Of a DNA stretch of 64,000 nt, positions 10,401 through 18,347 are shown one piece after another. Where the stretch lies: contig NZ_VATY01000004.1 in NCBI RefSeq assembly GCF_005885635.1, positions 186,001 to 250,000 of the forward strand, in the 5' to 3' direction. How positions within the stretch are numbered: position 1 is the first letter of the stretch; each line of letters starts with the position of its first letter. A model generated the notes under the pieces. It was not told the DNA's origin. It saw only the letters and a program-made list of their open reading frames with translations, and searched no databases. A program made the translations under genes and the position numbers. Source of the DNA: Maribacter algarum (ex Zhang et al. 2020). GTDB lineage: Bacteria > Bacteroidota > Bacteroidia > Flavobacteriales > Flavobacteriaceae.

Positions 10401-11416
10401 GGAGCTAAAGGATCGTTATAAAAAGGAGGTGAGCCATTATAAACCACTTGGTAAGGTAAGTTGTCATTTCCCGAAAAATAGGGCCATCCAAAATTACCAG
10501 CTTGTTTTGTAAGGTTCAGTTCATCCATACCTATCGGTCCGCGAGCGCTAGCGACTTGAGCATCAGGCCCAACTTCTCCCCAATACAACCAGTCGTTCCT
10601 ATCTTTATCAACAAATATTCTATACGGATTTCTTGCACCCATTACATATATTTCGGGAAGTCCACCAGTGCCCCCCGGAAATAAATTTCCGCTGGGTATA
10701 GTATATGTCCCATTGACTTGGGGGGTTATCCTAAGAACTTTCCCCATAAAGGCATTTGTATCTGATGAAGATTTTTCCGCGCTATGGTCTCTATTTGTTG
10801 GTGTATCGGTATTTTGTAAAGCAATGGCTGTATATGTATCTGGATAGGTTGTATTATCACCTGTAGAAATATATAAATTTCCATTTGAATCATAGGCCAT
10901 GTCACCACCAGAATGGTATTTAGAACTACGATCGGTTGGCCACTCTAGCAAAACCACTTCCGAAGAGTTGTCAAGCGTGGCCCCGCCTGTTAACGTAAAG
11001 CGAGAAACTCTACTAATTTCGGCTACTCCATCAGGAGAATAGTATAAATAAATGAAATTGTTGGAAGTAAAATTCGGGTCAAACTCAATAGCCAACAAAC
11101 CATCTTCTTGTTCATGAAATACATCGATTGTACCAGCAGACTGAACAAAACCTAGATTGGCATCATAAATCAAAACCTCTCCATATCTGTCTAAAATGAA
11201 AATTCTTCCGTCTGGTGCAAATTCAAAAGAAGTTGTATTTGACAATCCACTTGCAAGTTCAACTTTGGCAAAAGAATCTGGGAATTGACCATAGGCTACA
11301 GTCCCAGTTAATATGAAGGAAAATAGTAGTAAAAAAGGAAAAAACTGGACTCTCTTAAAAAAACCAGGGATTAAATTTATATTGAATTGAAAAATTGAAA
11401 GGTATTTTTTTTCCAT
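4430..11416 (-). CDS. Giant T9SS-exported multidomain carbohydrate-binding protein (2328 aa)
   Basis: Residues 1-43 form a signal peptide. Domains, with approximate residues: glucose/sorbosone-dehydrogenase-like propeller (48-480), PKD (486-570), CBM6-like (680-810), Ig-like (810-905), malectin (909-1060), FG-GAP/VCBS repeats (1175-1540), PKD/REJ (1550-1640), malectin (1646-1800), PKD (1809-1890), malectin (1903-2048), PKD (2053-2140), PKD (2145-2230), and a T9SS type A C-terminal sorting domain (2240-2328, ending IYFVRIAMSEGKPTLIKLWI). The family composition points to a cell-surface or matrix protein that binds, and perhaps oxidises, sugars. A PQQ-type catalytic role for the propeller is inference; many such domains in the phylum have no known substrate. 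It is followed by a strong terminator and preceded by a two-box regulatory motif. It may bind the exopolysaccharide encoded next door. Confidence 0.9.
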   Translation of the reverse strand: MEKKYLSIFQFNINLIPGFFKRVQFFPFLLLFSFILTGTVAYGQFPDSFAKVELASGLSNTTSFEFAPDGRIFILDRYGEVLIYDANLGFVQSAGTIDVFHEQEDGLLAIEFDPNFTSNNFIYLYYSPDGVAEISRVSRFTLTGGATLDNSSEVVLLEWPTDRSSKYHSGGDMAYDSNGNLYISTGDNTTYPDTYTAIALQNTDTPTNRDHSAEKSSSDTNAFMGKVLRITPQVNGTYTIPSGNLFPGGTGGLPEIYVMGARNPYRIFVDKDRNDWLYWGEVGPDAQVASARGPIGMDELNLTKQAGNFGWPYFSGNDNLPYQVVYNGSPPFYNDPLAPVNTSIFNTGATDLPPAQPSLLSFGGFFKCVMSGFRYDYDPGQTDQQRLPIEFDDAYFFFDFNTSRIYVINLDVNGNVVQNLGSETSFSNVPQFGPSTFPASTEGFIDMELGPDGKMYILAYGVPCCSSDAGPSGKLYRVDYTGITTNSPPVIQLSATPTNGNLPLVVNFSTAGTTDPDGDSPLTYEWDFDSNGTVDSTDPNPTHTYTTAGTFNAQVKVNDGNPTNGQSIKNVTIYAGNNLATYTINSPVVGGLFNWGDDLNIDIEVVDEGLTVDCNDVVVVPGFGHLNHVHPEPSINGCPQVLTIEADDNHGTEGQLDIFGSISLEYTDPGGLISRDLITIHPKRKEAEFFSSQNGTTIIPNNDPLEGGQSALRVNDGSYMSLDGRNLLNMTAVKYRVAANSAGGTIELRLGSPTGSVLVTTPVPATGGPGSWVYIETPITDPGGTNDLFFVFNGSGSNIFDLDYIEFIGAGISTDNSPPIVENVNVVNPTTVAVTFSEYLNEVSAETLANYSIDNGITISAVNLQVDDRTVYLTTSALSSNISYVLTVQNVQNTSNLGIPLGTYSFSVIDGVRVNAGGGELVVGGETFIADNYNAGGSVFDTTEPIEGTTDDALYQTERFGPGGTFGYEIPVGASSEYDIRLHFAEIYYGLPGGGSTGGVGSRIFNVSIEGIQVLTNFDILSEVNPATALTKEFNNVQISDGAASIVFTGIVESPKVSALEVLNPNTFDDTSSSDITIVSPSNGWDVNQPFEVAFTVENWTILEGDTHMHYYIDDMMVGPYYSYEPISIDGLSLGAHTIKLELFNADHTGTGIFDEVTVNVTGAITCNTTPFPDQWGVKQLETTSLPQVSVYTFADFDFDGDGLKDIVTGGWWYKNPGTIQGTWARSTIGTDFDNVVWVYDFDGDGDLDLLGTTDDGNSPLGYQGSDLVWAQNDGSGGFTVFTNIPSGNTTYNEPFLAGIAGGVFSVGGPYQMAINWNGAETSGSPMQMLTPTTDPTTGTWSLVDMVGAVSTGEDIQAGDIDQDNDLDLFQGTNWIRNNGGTWETISTGISYVTTADRAQLADFDRDGDLDAVVGQLGFGAGSNPARFEFAWWEAPADPTQPWTKRVLDPDVKGSLSVFATDIDFDGDKDIVVGEWLGQYRLIVFENDLCDSGNFIKQVINDGIPGQEHHDGARVTDLDNDGDLDVVSNGWFVGSELRNFPRIYENQTVPVADDEPIVDAGPNQDVLPGNTTLNGSASDPDGGAIVSYQWTQVSGPSTATLTGDTTETLVASDLIEGVYVFRLTATDDETDTGFDEATITVSNQSPAIRINSGGPTYTFNSTTWSEDQYFTNGTIVENAIAIANTDNDQLYQTERFHTGDLIYEIPVSNGDHNVNLHFAEIFYGVPGAGSSGGVGSRIFNVDIEGGQGTLTNYDIIAEAGGSATAIIENFTDITVNDGSLTITLTGVTEFPKISGIEVVVPGLSNAPMVFAGDDRTITLPNNSLTLDGSATDPDGGAIASYIWTQVSGPNTATFSSTTIEDPDISDLVEGDYVFRLTAIDDENDMGSDEVTITVASEPSSLLINSGGPAFTFNTQEWTADQYFVGGSIFEEAIAIANTENDELYQTERFSTSGTLVYEIPVINGNYNVDLHFAELFYGVGSQAGGVGSRIFNIQVENEAQISNYDIVAAAGGSATAIIESLTNVPVTDGMLTITLTSVVEFPKISGIGVYETRPPDVNAGSDQTITLPTNSTVLNGMASDPDGGMLTYQWTQESGPGTATLTGADTADLTASDLVEGEYVFRLSVTDDEGEMAFDEVTVTVVPEGGMGDAPVAVAEATPTSGAPRLLVTFTGSNSTDNIGIASYLWDFGDGTTSTEADLEKIYEVSGTYEVMLTVTDDGGLTDTATLTITVVDDPTDKMDIILQSNPPNPTDGGFAHIQVINQPTDMRVLNITLHDVGGRYLGGYLAQEIEQNGVYRLPVATLGDGIYFVRIAMSEGKPTLIKLWIRN

Positions 11417-11474
11417 AGCAATGCTTTGTTAAAGGCAAAATCAAGTTCATTTCGGTAGGGGTCGGTTTGGACCT

Positions 11475-11482
11475 CAAAGATA
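11475..11482 (-). promoter_or_regulatory. -7 promoter element of the 2328-aa gene
   Basis: The minus strand reads TATCTTTG, an exact TAnnTTTG match, 59 bases upstream of the start codon. No TTG occurs at the usual 17-23 bp spacing, which would fit a promoter that needs an activator at the upstream motif. Confidence 0.55.
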
Positions 11483-11518
11483 ATTTAATAACAATTAATG
11501 CCGAAAATACCCTAACGC

Positions 11519-11555
11519 TTTTCGTTTAAAATTAGGCGTTAATCGGTGAAATACA
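11519..11555 (-). promoter_or_regulatory. Two-box direct-repeat regulatory motif (copy A)
   Basis: The minus strand reads TGTATTTCACCGATTAACG, then TTTAAACGAAAAG. The two half-sites (CACCGATTAA and AAACGAAAAG) are in direct orientation, 21 bp apart. The first box is 65 bp from the TATCTTTG box. It matches copies at 4203, 18189, 23776, 23858, 26970, 27054 and 53201. Confidence 0.55.
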
Positions 11556-11785
11556 GCCGATGTTGATATTTAAGTCATTTACCGATAAACAATCAGTATT
11601 CTATGAACAAAAGAAAATCATTCGAATGAGATACCCCCCTTGACCAAAATAACGCGCAATATCATATTTTATTGGGGTTACTATTTTTAAATACGATATC
11701 AATTAAATTATAATCCTCTTAAAATACTCGACCAAATAAAATGTTTCAATAAATTTTTAGTTGTTACCAAATCAATGAGATAAAA

Positions 11786-11813
11786 AAACCCCTGAAAATT
11801 TTCAGGGGTTTTA
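11786..11813 (-). terminator. Rho-independent terminator of the wza/wzc operon
   Basis: A perfect 28-base palindrome (AAAACCCCTGAAAA and its complement) lies 25 bases after the stop of the wzc-like gene and runs into a T tract on the minus strand. Confidence 0.85.
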
Positions 11814-11837
11814 GACAATTTATTTTTAGAAATACGA

Positions 11838-14213
11838 TTAAAATTTCCACCATTTTTTCTGAGATTTACCATAACCATAGCCATACTTACCTCCATAGCC
11901 TAAATCAGAGTTTTTAACATCATTGACCACAAAGCACAGTCCCTTAATCTTACCCTCTTCTTGTAATTTTAAGGGGTATCCAACGGCTTTGTTTTCCGTA
12001 ACTCCAGCTCTGGTTACATAAATCATATGATTGGCATATTGACTTATGAGTAAGGTATCGGTTACCACCATTAGCGGAGCCGTATCCACTATCACGTAAT
12101 CATATTTATCAGACACCTCATCAAAAAGTTCTTTCATACGATCGCTCATCAGCAGCTCGGCTGGGTTAGGCGGTATTCTACCTGAGTATACCACATCAAT
12201 AGTATTGTGATGTACTAACATTGGATTGATAATATCTTTAGTGTTCAGCGTATTGTCATATAAATACTCTGTAAGTCCCGCATCCTTATTTCTACTAGGT
12301 TTAGACATTTTATCAACATTACTGCCAGTGAAAAACGTGTAAATTTTTGGATTTCGAATATCCGCTCCAATTAGCAAAACTTTCTTATTTGTACTTGCTA
12401 AAATCATAGACAGGTTCGTAGAAAGAAAGGTTTTACCTTCACCTGGAACACTTGAAGTAACAAAAATAACATTGTTTTTACCCTCTTTAGACATTTTGGT
12501 TTTTATCAAATAGTCCAAATTCGTTCGTATAATTCGAAGAGACTCGGCTAAAACAGACCTATCTTCTTTGATTACCAACTTATCTTCTTTACTTGACAAT
12601 TTTGGAATTTCTCCTAAAACAGGAGTATCGGTAGTGAGTTTTTCCAAACTATTCATATTATGAACCTTGGTATCCAATAGGTCCTTACCATAAATAACTG
12701 AAAAAGGAATTAACAGTCCAAAAATGAGGGATGCCAAGTAAACCAGGTTTTTTCTTGGAGAAACTGGAAATCTGCTTACACTATAACCACTATCAATAGT
12801 TTTAGATTTTGGTTCTTTTGAGGCCACTGCTATTTGAGATTCCTCTCTTTTGGTAAGTAAATACAAATACAACTGTTCTGTAGTTTGTTGCTTTCGAGTT
12901 ATTTCCCGCAAAGCTCTTTCATTCTTAGGAGAGGAATAAACTTTGGAGTTAAATCTTGCCTGTTGACCACTAAGTGAATTTACGGTCAAACTATAATTAT
13001 CGACAGTACTTTTCAAGCTAGAAGATAAGCTTCCCTTTAAGCCATCTAATTGTTGATCTAGATTGACAATAATTGGGTTTTTTTCATTTGAGCTTTCGAG
13101 CAAACGTTTTCTCTCAGAAACCAATTTGTTATATTGTGCAATAGCGCTATTGGTAGCAGGATCTCCTAAATTAGCTGGTAAAACTTCATATCCCTTTTGA
13201 GAATCTACTAAATTGCTCATCGAAGCGGCCATATTCAATTGGTTTCTTGCCGCAGCTAATTCTTGCTGATTTGCAACACCAGCACTCAGATTTATATTAG
13301 TTTCAACCGGTATATCAACCACACCTTGACCAGTTTTAAAGTCCTGAGCATCTTGATCAACGTTGGACAGACTACCGTAAATCGCCGCAATTCGGTCATC
13401 AATGAATTTTGATGTTTTATCTGCAATGATTTGCTTATCCTTTACAGCACTTTCATTATAGACCTTGATTAAAGAATTTACAATATTAATTGCCTTTTCT
13501 TTAATGGGGTCTTCTAAACTTATGTCGACTATGTTGGACTTATCATCACTATTTACAATATTCATTTTGCTCCTGTAACCTAACGCAACCATATCAACAG
13601 GTCTTACAGAAACTTGTAATTTCTCATCTTTATATTTATCGAAGCTTTCTATATTAGGGGTAATAACAATATCACCCATAGGAGTACTAATATTTTTACC
13701 GAAAGAGTATACCTTTACCGGTTTATCTTCCTCTTCACTATAACCGAATGTGGTAGATGAAGAAAGTGTAATATAAAAATCAAAATTTGCATTATTTACC
13801 GTTGAATCCTCGGCGATAAAATTCAAATTAATAGGCGGGTTATTGTATAGTTCTGTACTGATAACATTGCCTAAAACACGAATCTTAGTATTCAACCTAA
13901 GTTCCTTTACGACATCAATGAAATTAGATCGTGAACCAATTAGTTCAATTTCATCTATTACTTTGTTCTTTCCTCCACCCAAAACGTCTAAATCTGAAAA
14001 TGCGGAAAGTCCGGAACTAGAGTTTTCATCTTCCAGTATCTGAATTTTAGCCGCAGCAGCGTACTGAGGGGTGGTGTATCTAATATACACCGAGGCTAGA
14101 ATCAAAGCTAAAATTCCTGAAAAAACAAACCACTTCCAATATTTGGTATAACCAGAAATGACTTCCTTTAAGTCGATGTTTTTATCCGTAGGATTTTGAG
14201 AATCAAGATTCAT
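11838..14213 (-). CDS. wzc: Wzc-type polysaccharide co-polymerase / tyrosine autokinase
   Basis: An inner-membrane protein that controls chain length and export of surface polysaccharide together with Wza. Of 791 residues, the first transmembrane helix lies at about 28-48, then comes a long periplasmic Wzz/GNVR-like coiled region, a second helix at about 488-508, and a cytoplasmic BY-kinase domain. Visible kinase motifs are Walker A GEGKT (591-595), Walker A' (LLIGADIRNP) and Walker B (YVIVDTAPL). The C-terminus is a tyrosine cluster (YGGKYGYGYGK), the usual autophosphorylation tail. It is the last gene of the operon, 24 bases after the wza-like gene. No Wzb-type phosphatase gene was seen in the window. 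Confidence 0.93.
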   Translation of the reverse strand: MNLDSQNPTDKNIDLKEVISGYTKYWKWFVFSGILALILASVYIRYTTPQYAAAAKIQILEDENSSSGLSAFSDLDVLGGGKNKVIDEIELIGSRSNFIDVVKELRLNTKIRVLGNVISTELYNNPPINLNFIAEDSTVNNANFDFYITLSSSTTFGYSEEEDKPVKVYSFGKNISTPMGDIVITPNIESFDKYKDEKLQVSVRPVDMVALGYRSKMNIVNSDDKSNIVDISLEDPIKEKAINIVNSLIKVYNESAVKDKQIIADKTSKFIDDRIAAIYGSLSNVDQDAQDFKTGQGVVDIPVETNINLSAGVANQQELAAARNQLNMAASMSNLVDSQKGYEVLPANLGDPATNSAIAQYNKLVSERKRLLESSNEKNPIIVNLDQQLDGLKGSLSSSLKSTVDNYSLTVNSLSGQQARFNSKVYSSPKNERALREITRKQQTTEQLYLYLLTKREESQIAVASKEPKSKTIDSGYSVSRFPVSPRKNLVYLASLIFGLLIPFSVIYGKDLLDTKVHNMNSLEKLTTDTPVLGEIPKLSSKEDKLVIKEDRSVLAESLRIIRTNLDYLIKTKMSKEGKNNVIFVTSSVPGEGKTFLSTNLSMILASTNKKVLLIGADIRNPKIYTFFTGSNVDKMSKPSRNKDAGLTEYLYDNTLNTKDIINPMLVHHNTIDVVYSGRIPPNPAELLMSDRMKELFDEVSDKYDYVIVDTAPLMVVTDTLLISQYANHMIYVTRAGVTENKAVGYPLKLQEEGKIKGLCFVVNDVKNSDLGYGGKYGYGYGKSQKKWWKF

Positions 14214-14237
14214 TTGAGATTTCCTTAGGTTCTAGAA

Positions 14238-15017
14238 CTAATTTCTCGTAATCAATAAAACGGTAGAGGTAATTAAAATAGAAGCGATCGAGACGGCAAT
14301 CGTAGCTCTATTATCCAAACTTGAGGCAGTAATCGCCGACTGATTTGGTTCTACATAAACCACGTCGTTTTGGGTTAAATAGAAAACTGGTGAGCTCATA
14401 GCCTCCTTTTTTGTCAAGTCAACTCTTGTATAAACCTTAGTGCCATCAAAATCACGGATAACCATTACATTCTCACGAATTCCTTTCACCGTTAAATCAC
14501 CTGCAAAACCTAATGCTTCTAAAATGGTAATTCTCTCCCCATTAACCGGATAAGTACCAGGTCTATTAACTTCTCCTAAAACAGTTACTGTAAAATTCTT
14601 TAATCTGATATTTATAATTGGGTCCTTTAAATATTCTGAAAGTCTATCTCTCAATAAATTTCGAACCTCATCAGCAGAAAATCCTGATATTTTGATTTTT
14701 CCAATCACAGGAAAATCTATTTCACCTTCTTTATCGATTAAATAATCAACTTGTTCTGGTCGGATACCACCTTCTGCAGCTCCTCTAAAAAGATTAAAAG
14801 GCGCACTAGCTTCACTGTTGAGTGTTGATACATGGATACTAACCAAGTCATCAACTTTGAATTTAGGAGTAAAACTATTTTTATCTACAATAGTCTCAAA
14901 ACTTCCTGTATTCTGAAAATAAACCACTTCCTTCTTTGAAGCGCAAGAGGATAGAAAAAGAACAGATACCATTAAAAATGAGAATATCCATCCAAAACTT
15001 CTGTTTTGTTTTAACAT
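14238..15017 (-). CDS. wza: Wza-type outer-membrane polysaccharide export lipoprotein
   Basis: Forms the outer-membrane channel for polysaccharide export. The start at 15017 is preferred over an in-frame ATG at 15041 because it gives a standard lipoprotein signal peptide with lipobox LSSC at Cys25. A Poly_export domain follows (FKVDDLVSIHVSTLNSEASAPF, then VIGKIKISGFSADEVRNLL), then an SLBB domain (TVTVLGEVNRPGTYPVNGE), and a C-terminal hydrophobic helix. Residues after the Cys (ASKKE) are basic, as expected for a lipoprotein facing the periplasm. It sits between the dehydratase and the wzc-like kinase. Confidence 0.92.
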   Translation of the reverse strand: MLKQNRSFGWIFSFLMVSVLFLSSCASKKEVVYFQNTGSFETIVDKNSFTPKFKVDDLVSIHVSTLNSEASAPFNLFRGAAEGGIRPEQVDYLIDKEGEIDFPVIGKIKISGFSADEVRNLLRDRLSEYLKDPIINIRLKNFTVTVLGEVNRPGTYPVNGERITILEALGFAGDLTVKGIRENVMVIRDFDGTKVYTRVDLTKKEAMSSPVFYLTQNDVVYVEPNQSAITASSLDNRATIAVSIASILITSTVLLITRN

Positions 15018-15053
15018 AGTATATAGTGTTATTTTGTGCAATATTAGTGAAAA

Positions 15054-16994
15054 TTATGATTGGAAGATTTTCTTTTCACCTTTATTAGTCATAGTAGATT
15101 TCTCTTCATTCTGCTCGTCAAGCTTGCAAAACTCCGAATTATTTGAAACATATTCAGGTACAATTTCCTTCATTAAAGTCATGGTATTTCCATTGAAAAA
15201 CATATTTGACACACAAAGCTCATCAATTTTGGATTTCACCAATGCGTAATCTAGTTCCTTGACTTTTCCTATTAATATTTTTTTGTGATAGGTCGGAAGC
15301 GTGTTTTCTCCGTTAGCAAGTAGTTCTTCATAAAGTTTTTCACCAGGACGCAGACCTGTGATTTTAATGTCAATATCTTCAGGATACTTCAAGCCTGATA
15401 GCTTGATCATATTCTTCGCCAAATCAAATATCTTTACTGATTTACCCATATCGAATATAAAAATCTCTCCACCTTCACCCATTACCGCAGCTTCTAAGAC
15501 TAATTGAGAAGCCTCAGGAATTGTCATAAAAAATCTTGTAATGTCTTTATGAGTAACGGTAAGCGGACCTCCTTTTTCTATTTGCTTTCTAAATAAAGGA
15601 ATAACAGAACCATTCGAGCCAAGCACATTTCCAAATCTTGTGGTGATAAACTTGGTTTTATTTTCCTGCTGAACACTACTTATGTACATTTCCGCAATTC
15701 GTTTTGTAGCTCCCATGACGTTAGTCGGATTAACCGCTTTGTCAGTTGATACAAAAACGAACTTATTTACCTTGTGATTCATTGCCAAATCAACAATAGT
15801 CTTGGTTCCCGCAACATTTATTTTTATAGCCTCGTAGTAATTATATTCCATTAAAGGAACATGTTTGTAAGCTGCTGCATGAAAAACCATGGTAGGCTTA
15901 TGCTCCTGAAAATAGGTGTTCATTCGATTCTTATCTCGAATATCCCCTACTATTGGAACAAAATTATGAAACCCATTCTGCTTCAACTCCTGTTGTAAAT
16001 CATACAAAGCTGATTCCGCCTGATCGATAATAATTAAAGACTTATAGTCGTAATTCGCAATCTGTCGAACAATCTCGCTACCAATTGACCCAGCTCCACC
16101 AGTTACCATAATAACTTGATTTTTCAATTGTTCCGAAACCTTCGACTTTTTAATATCAATTGGCGAGCGATCTAGAAGGTCTTCAATCTGAACTTGTTTA
16201 ATTTGAGAAACTTTGAGCTCTCCATTAATCCAACTATCTACTGGTGGTACTATCTTTACTTGTACTGGAAATTCCACTAGGCTCTCCACCAGCTCACGCA
16301 ATTCGTTGGCGTCTACATTGTTTATAGATACAATTATTTCGGAAATATCCTTTGAGCTTAGGAAATACTCAGATAGAACATCCTTTCCAAGAACCATAAC
16401 GCCATTGATGATTTTCCCTATTTTTTTAGGATCATCATCAAGGTAAGCTACCACTCTGGCATTACTACTTGTTTGATTGGTAATTGCGTTGTAAGTAAGA
16501 ATTCCTGACTCCCCTGCACCATAAATCAAAACACTCTTAGTAACCTTGAATTTTTTGATCAAGTTGAAAAAAGCCGTCTTGAAAATGTATCTCGAAGCTA
16601 TTAGAGCTATGAAAGCCAACAAACTATGAATAATAATAATTCCCAATGGAATGGTGAAATTATCCACAAAAACAAACTGCCTATTAATTATAACCAAGAA
16701 AATGGTTAATATACTAGAGAGGCAAATTGCATTGAAAATTTTATAAACGTCCCTTACACCTGTATGGCGCACCACACCTTTGTAAGATTCAGTGAACATA
16801 AAAGAAGATATGGCTATTACGGCAACTATCGGAAGTTGAATAAATAGGTCTTCGCTTTTAAAATCTAAGGTTAGATTAAACCGAATTATATATGCTAAGA
16901 CAAAACAAATCGATGTCAAGAAAACATCAATTGCTAGTACCAACCACTTTGAAGCATATCTGTGGGCATTGCTTACAAGGTAATTTTTTATCAT
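15054..16994 (-). CDS. Membrane-bound nucleoside-diphosphate-sugar 4,6-dehydratase (PglF/WbpM/CapD type)
   Basis: Converts a UDP-HexNAc, usually UDP-GlcNAc, to the 4-keto-6-deoxy sugar. Its 646 residues have four N-terminal transmembrane helices, a first Rossmann-like nucleotide-binding region (GAGESG), and a C-terminal SDR domain with GGAGSIG at 299-305. The catalytic position has Met427 and Lys431 (NVMGATKR) instead of the classic YxxxK, which is the form found in WbpM-like dehydratases. The C-terminus has the usual GLRPGEKLYEELL motif. It overlaps the aminotransferase gene by 4 bases (ATGA), so the two products probably act in sequence. Confidence 0.92.
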   Translation of the reverse strand: MIKNYLVSNAHRYASKWLVLAIDVFLTSICFVLAYIIRFNLTLDFKSEDLFIQLPIVAVIAISSFMFTESYKGVVRHTGVRDVYKIFNAICLSSILTIFLVIINRQFVFVDNFTIPLGIIIIHSLLAFIALIASRYIFKTAFFNLIKKFKVTKSVLIYGAGESGILTYNAITNQTSSNARVVAYLDDDPKKIGKIINGVMVLGKDVLSEYFLSSKDISEIIVSINNVDANELRELVESLVEFPVQVKIVPPVDSWINGELKVSQIKQVQIEDLLDRSPIDIKKSKVSEQLKNQVIMVTGGAGSIGSEIVRQIANYDYKSLIIIDQAESALYDLQQELKQNGFHNFVPIVGDIRDKNRMNTYFQEHKPTMVFHAAAYKHVPLMEYNYYEAIKINVAGTKTIVDLAMNHKVNKFVFVSTDKAVNPTNVMGATKRIAEMYISSVQQENKTKFITTRFGNVLGSNGSVIPLFRKQIEKGGPLTVTHKDITRFFMTIPEASQLVLEAAVMGEGGEIFIFDMGKSVKIFDLAKNMIKLSGLKYPEDIDIKITGLRPGEKLYEELLANGENTLPTYHKKILIGKVKELDYALVKSKIDELCVSNMFFNGNTMTLMKEIVPEYVSNNSEFCKLDEQNEEKSTMTNKGEKKIFQS

Positions 16995-18121
16995 TTGGTA
17001 AGTTCTTTAAGTATTAAAGCAACTATTCTTTCTAAGTCTTGATTCGTTAAATTTGATCCACTTGGCAGGCAAAGGCCTCGCTCAAATAGGTCTTCAGAAG
17101 TTCCATCTGAATAATTTGGGGAAGTTTCAAAAATGGGTTGCATGTGCATTGGTTTCCACAATGGACGTGATTCAACATCATCCTCTAAAAGAGCATAACG
17201 AATTCTTTCCTTCATTTCGTATGAAGGGGTCAAAATACATGATAGCCATCTATTGGAAAAGAAACCCTTTGGTTCATTTAGAAACTCTATTTCCTCCAAA
17301 TGTTGTAAGCTAGCTTTATAAAATTCAAAATTCGATCTTCGCGCCTCAACACGCTCATCAAGCACTTCCATCTGCCCTCTACCAATTCCCGCCAAAACGT
17401 TACTCATACGGTAATTGTAACCAACGTGAGAATGTTGGTAATGCGGGGCATCGTCTCTTGCCTGAGTCGCTAAAAAGACTGCTTTCTTCTTAAATTCTTC
17501 ATTTTTGGTGACCAGAGCACCACCTCCTGAAGTTGTGATAATTTTATTTCCGTTGAAAGATAAAATACCTATTTCGCCAAAGCTTCCGCATTTAACACCA
17601 TTATAAGTGCTTCCTAAAGCTTCGGCACTATCTTCGATTATTGGAATATCATATTTATTGGCAACTTCCGTGACTTCTTTTATCTTATAGGGCATTCCAT
17701 ATAGATGGACCGCAACAATCGCTTTTGGTTTTTTCCCCTTAGCAATTCTATCAACAATTGCCTTTTCAAGCAGTTCAGGAGACATGTTCCAAGTTTCTCT
17801 CTCGCTATCAACAAAAATCGGTTCTGCACCCAAGTATTTGATTGGATTCGCAGAAGCCGAAAAAGTTAGGCTTTGACACAATACTTCGTCACCATGCGAC
17901 ACTCCAAGTATTTCGAGACCTAGGTGAATTGCAGCAGTACCTGCACTTAAGGCAGCTACATGTACGCCATCTTTAATATAGTTTTGGATGGCTTCTTCGA
18001 AAAGGTTTACGTTTGGACCAAGTGGTGCTATCCAATTGGTTTTAAAAGCCTCATCAACATAGCTCTGTTCGTTGCCTCCCATATGGGGTGAGGAAAGCCA
18101 AATCTTTGTTTGTGTCTCCAC
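16991..18121 (-). CDS. PLP-dependent sugar aminotransferase (DegT/DnrJ/EryC1/StrS family)
   Basis: Transfers an amino group to a 4-keto sugar nucleotide. At 376 residues it has family length. The PLP-binding segment EDSAEALGS and the Schiff-base lysine Lys193 in SFNGNKIITTSGGG are visible. It is the first gene of the minus-strand operon and overlaps the 4,6-dehydratase downstream, so its likely substrate is the UDP-4-keto-6-deoxy-HexNAc, as in the PglF-PglE pair. The product would be a UDP-4-amino-4,6-dideoxy sugar; stereochemistry cannot be read from sequence. Confidence 0.9.
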   Translation of the reverse strand: METQTKIWLSSPHMGGNEQSYVDEAFKTNWIAPLGPNVNLFEEAIQNYIKDGVHVAALSAGTAAIHLGLEILGVSHGDEVLCQSLTFSASANPIKYLGAEPIFVDSERETWNMSPELLEKAIVDRIAKGKKPKAIVAVHLYGMPYKIKEVTEVANKYDIPIIEDSAEALGSTYNGVKCGSFGEIGILSFNGNKIITTSGGGALVTKNEEFKKKAVFLATQARDDAPHYQHSHVGYNYRMSNVLAGIGRGQMEVLDERVEARRSNFEFYKASLQHLEEIEFLNEPKGFFSNRWLSCILTPSYEMKERIRYALLEDDVESRPLWKPMHMQPIFETSPNYSDGTSEDLFERGLCLPSGSNLTNQDLERIVALILKELTK

Positions 18122-18154
18122 TTTAAATAATTTTAGTTAAGTTCATTTGAGACT

Positions 18155-18182
18155 CAAAAGTAATTATACTTTATTACAACAA
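18155..18182 (-). promoter_or_regulatory. Promoter of the aminotransferase-wza-wzc operon
   Basis: The minus strand has TTG (18182-18180), 17 bases, then TACTTTTG (18162-18155), a full match to the Bacteroidota promoter pattern. It lies 34 bases upstream of the start codon and 34 bp downstream of the second box of the two-box motif. Confidence 0.65.
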
Positions 18183-18188
18183 GTTCGA

Positions 18189-18223
18189 ATTTCGTTTAAT
18201 ACTTAAAATTTATCGGTTAAATG
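18189..18223 (-). promoter_or_regulatory. Two-box direct-repeat regulatory motif (copy C)
   Basis: The minus strand reads TTTAACCGATAAA and, 21 bp on, ATTAAACGAAATT. This is the same half-site pair as at 11519-11555, in a region that is not otherwise duplicated. The first box is 55 bp from the -7 box, ten less than in copies A and B. Confidence 0.55.
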
Positions 18224-18338
18224 AAATATTAGACTAGTAAGTAAACTTGAAGTTATTTCTATTTTGCTTAATATACGCTTGAAACAGGAAAATCAGTCTT
18301 TTTGTCGACAATATTTATTCTATTGTAGAGTTATTTTG

Positions 18339-18347
18339 TAATCTTTG
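18339..18347 (+). promoter_or_regulatory. Possible -7 element for the UDP-sugar operon
   Basis: TAATCTTTG resembles TAnnTTTG with one extra base. It would give a leader of about 90 bases before the gene at 18444. No well-spaced TTG was found. Confidence 0.3.

Larger units (their letters stand above)
11417..11837. other. Intergenic region upstream of the giant gene and downstream of wzc
   Basis: This 421-bp stretch contains a -7 box (11475-11482), a two-box regulatory motif (11519-11555) and the terminator of the wzc-like gene (11786-11813). The rest is AT-rich with no supported gene. Confidence 0.7.
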
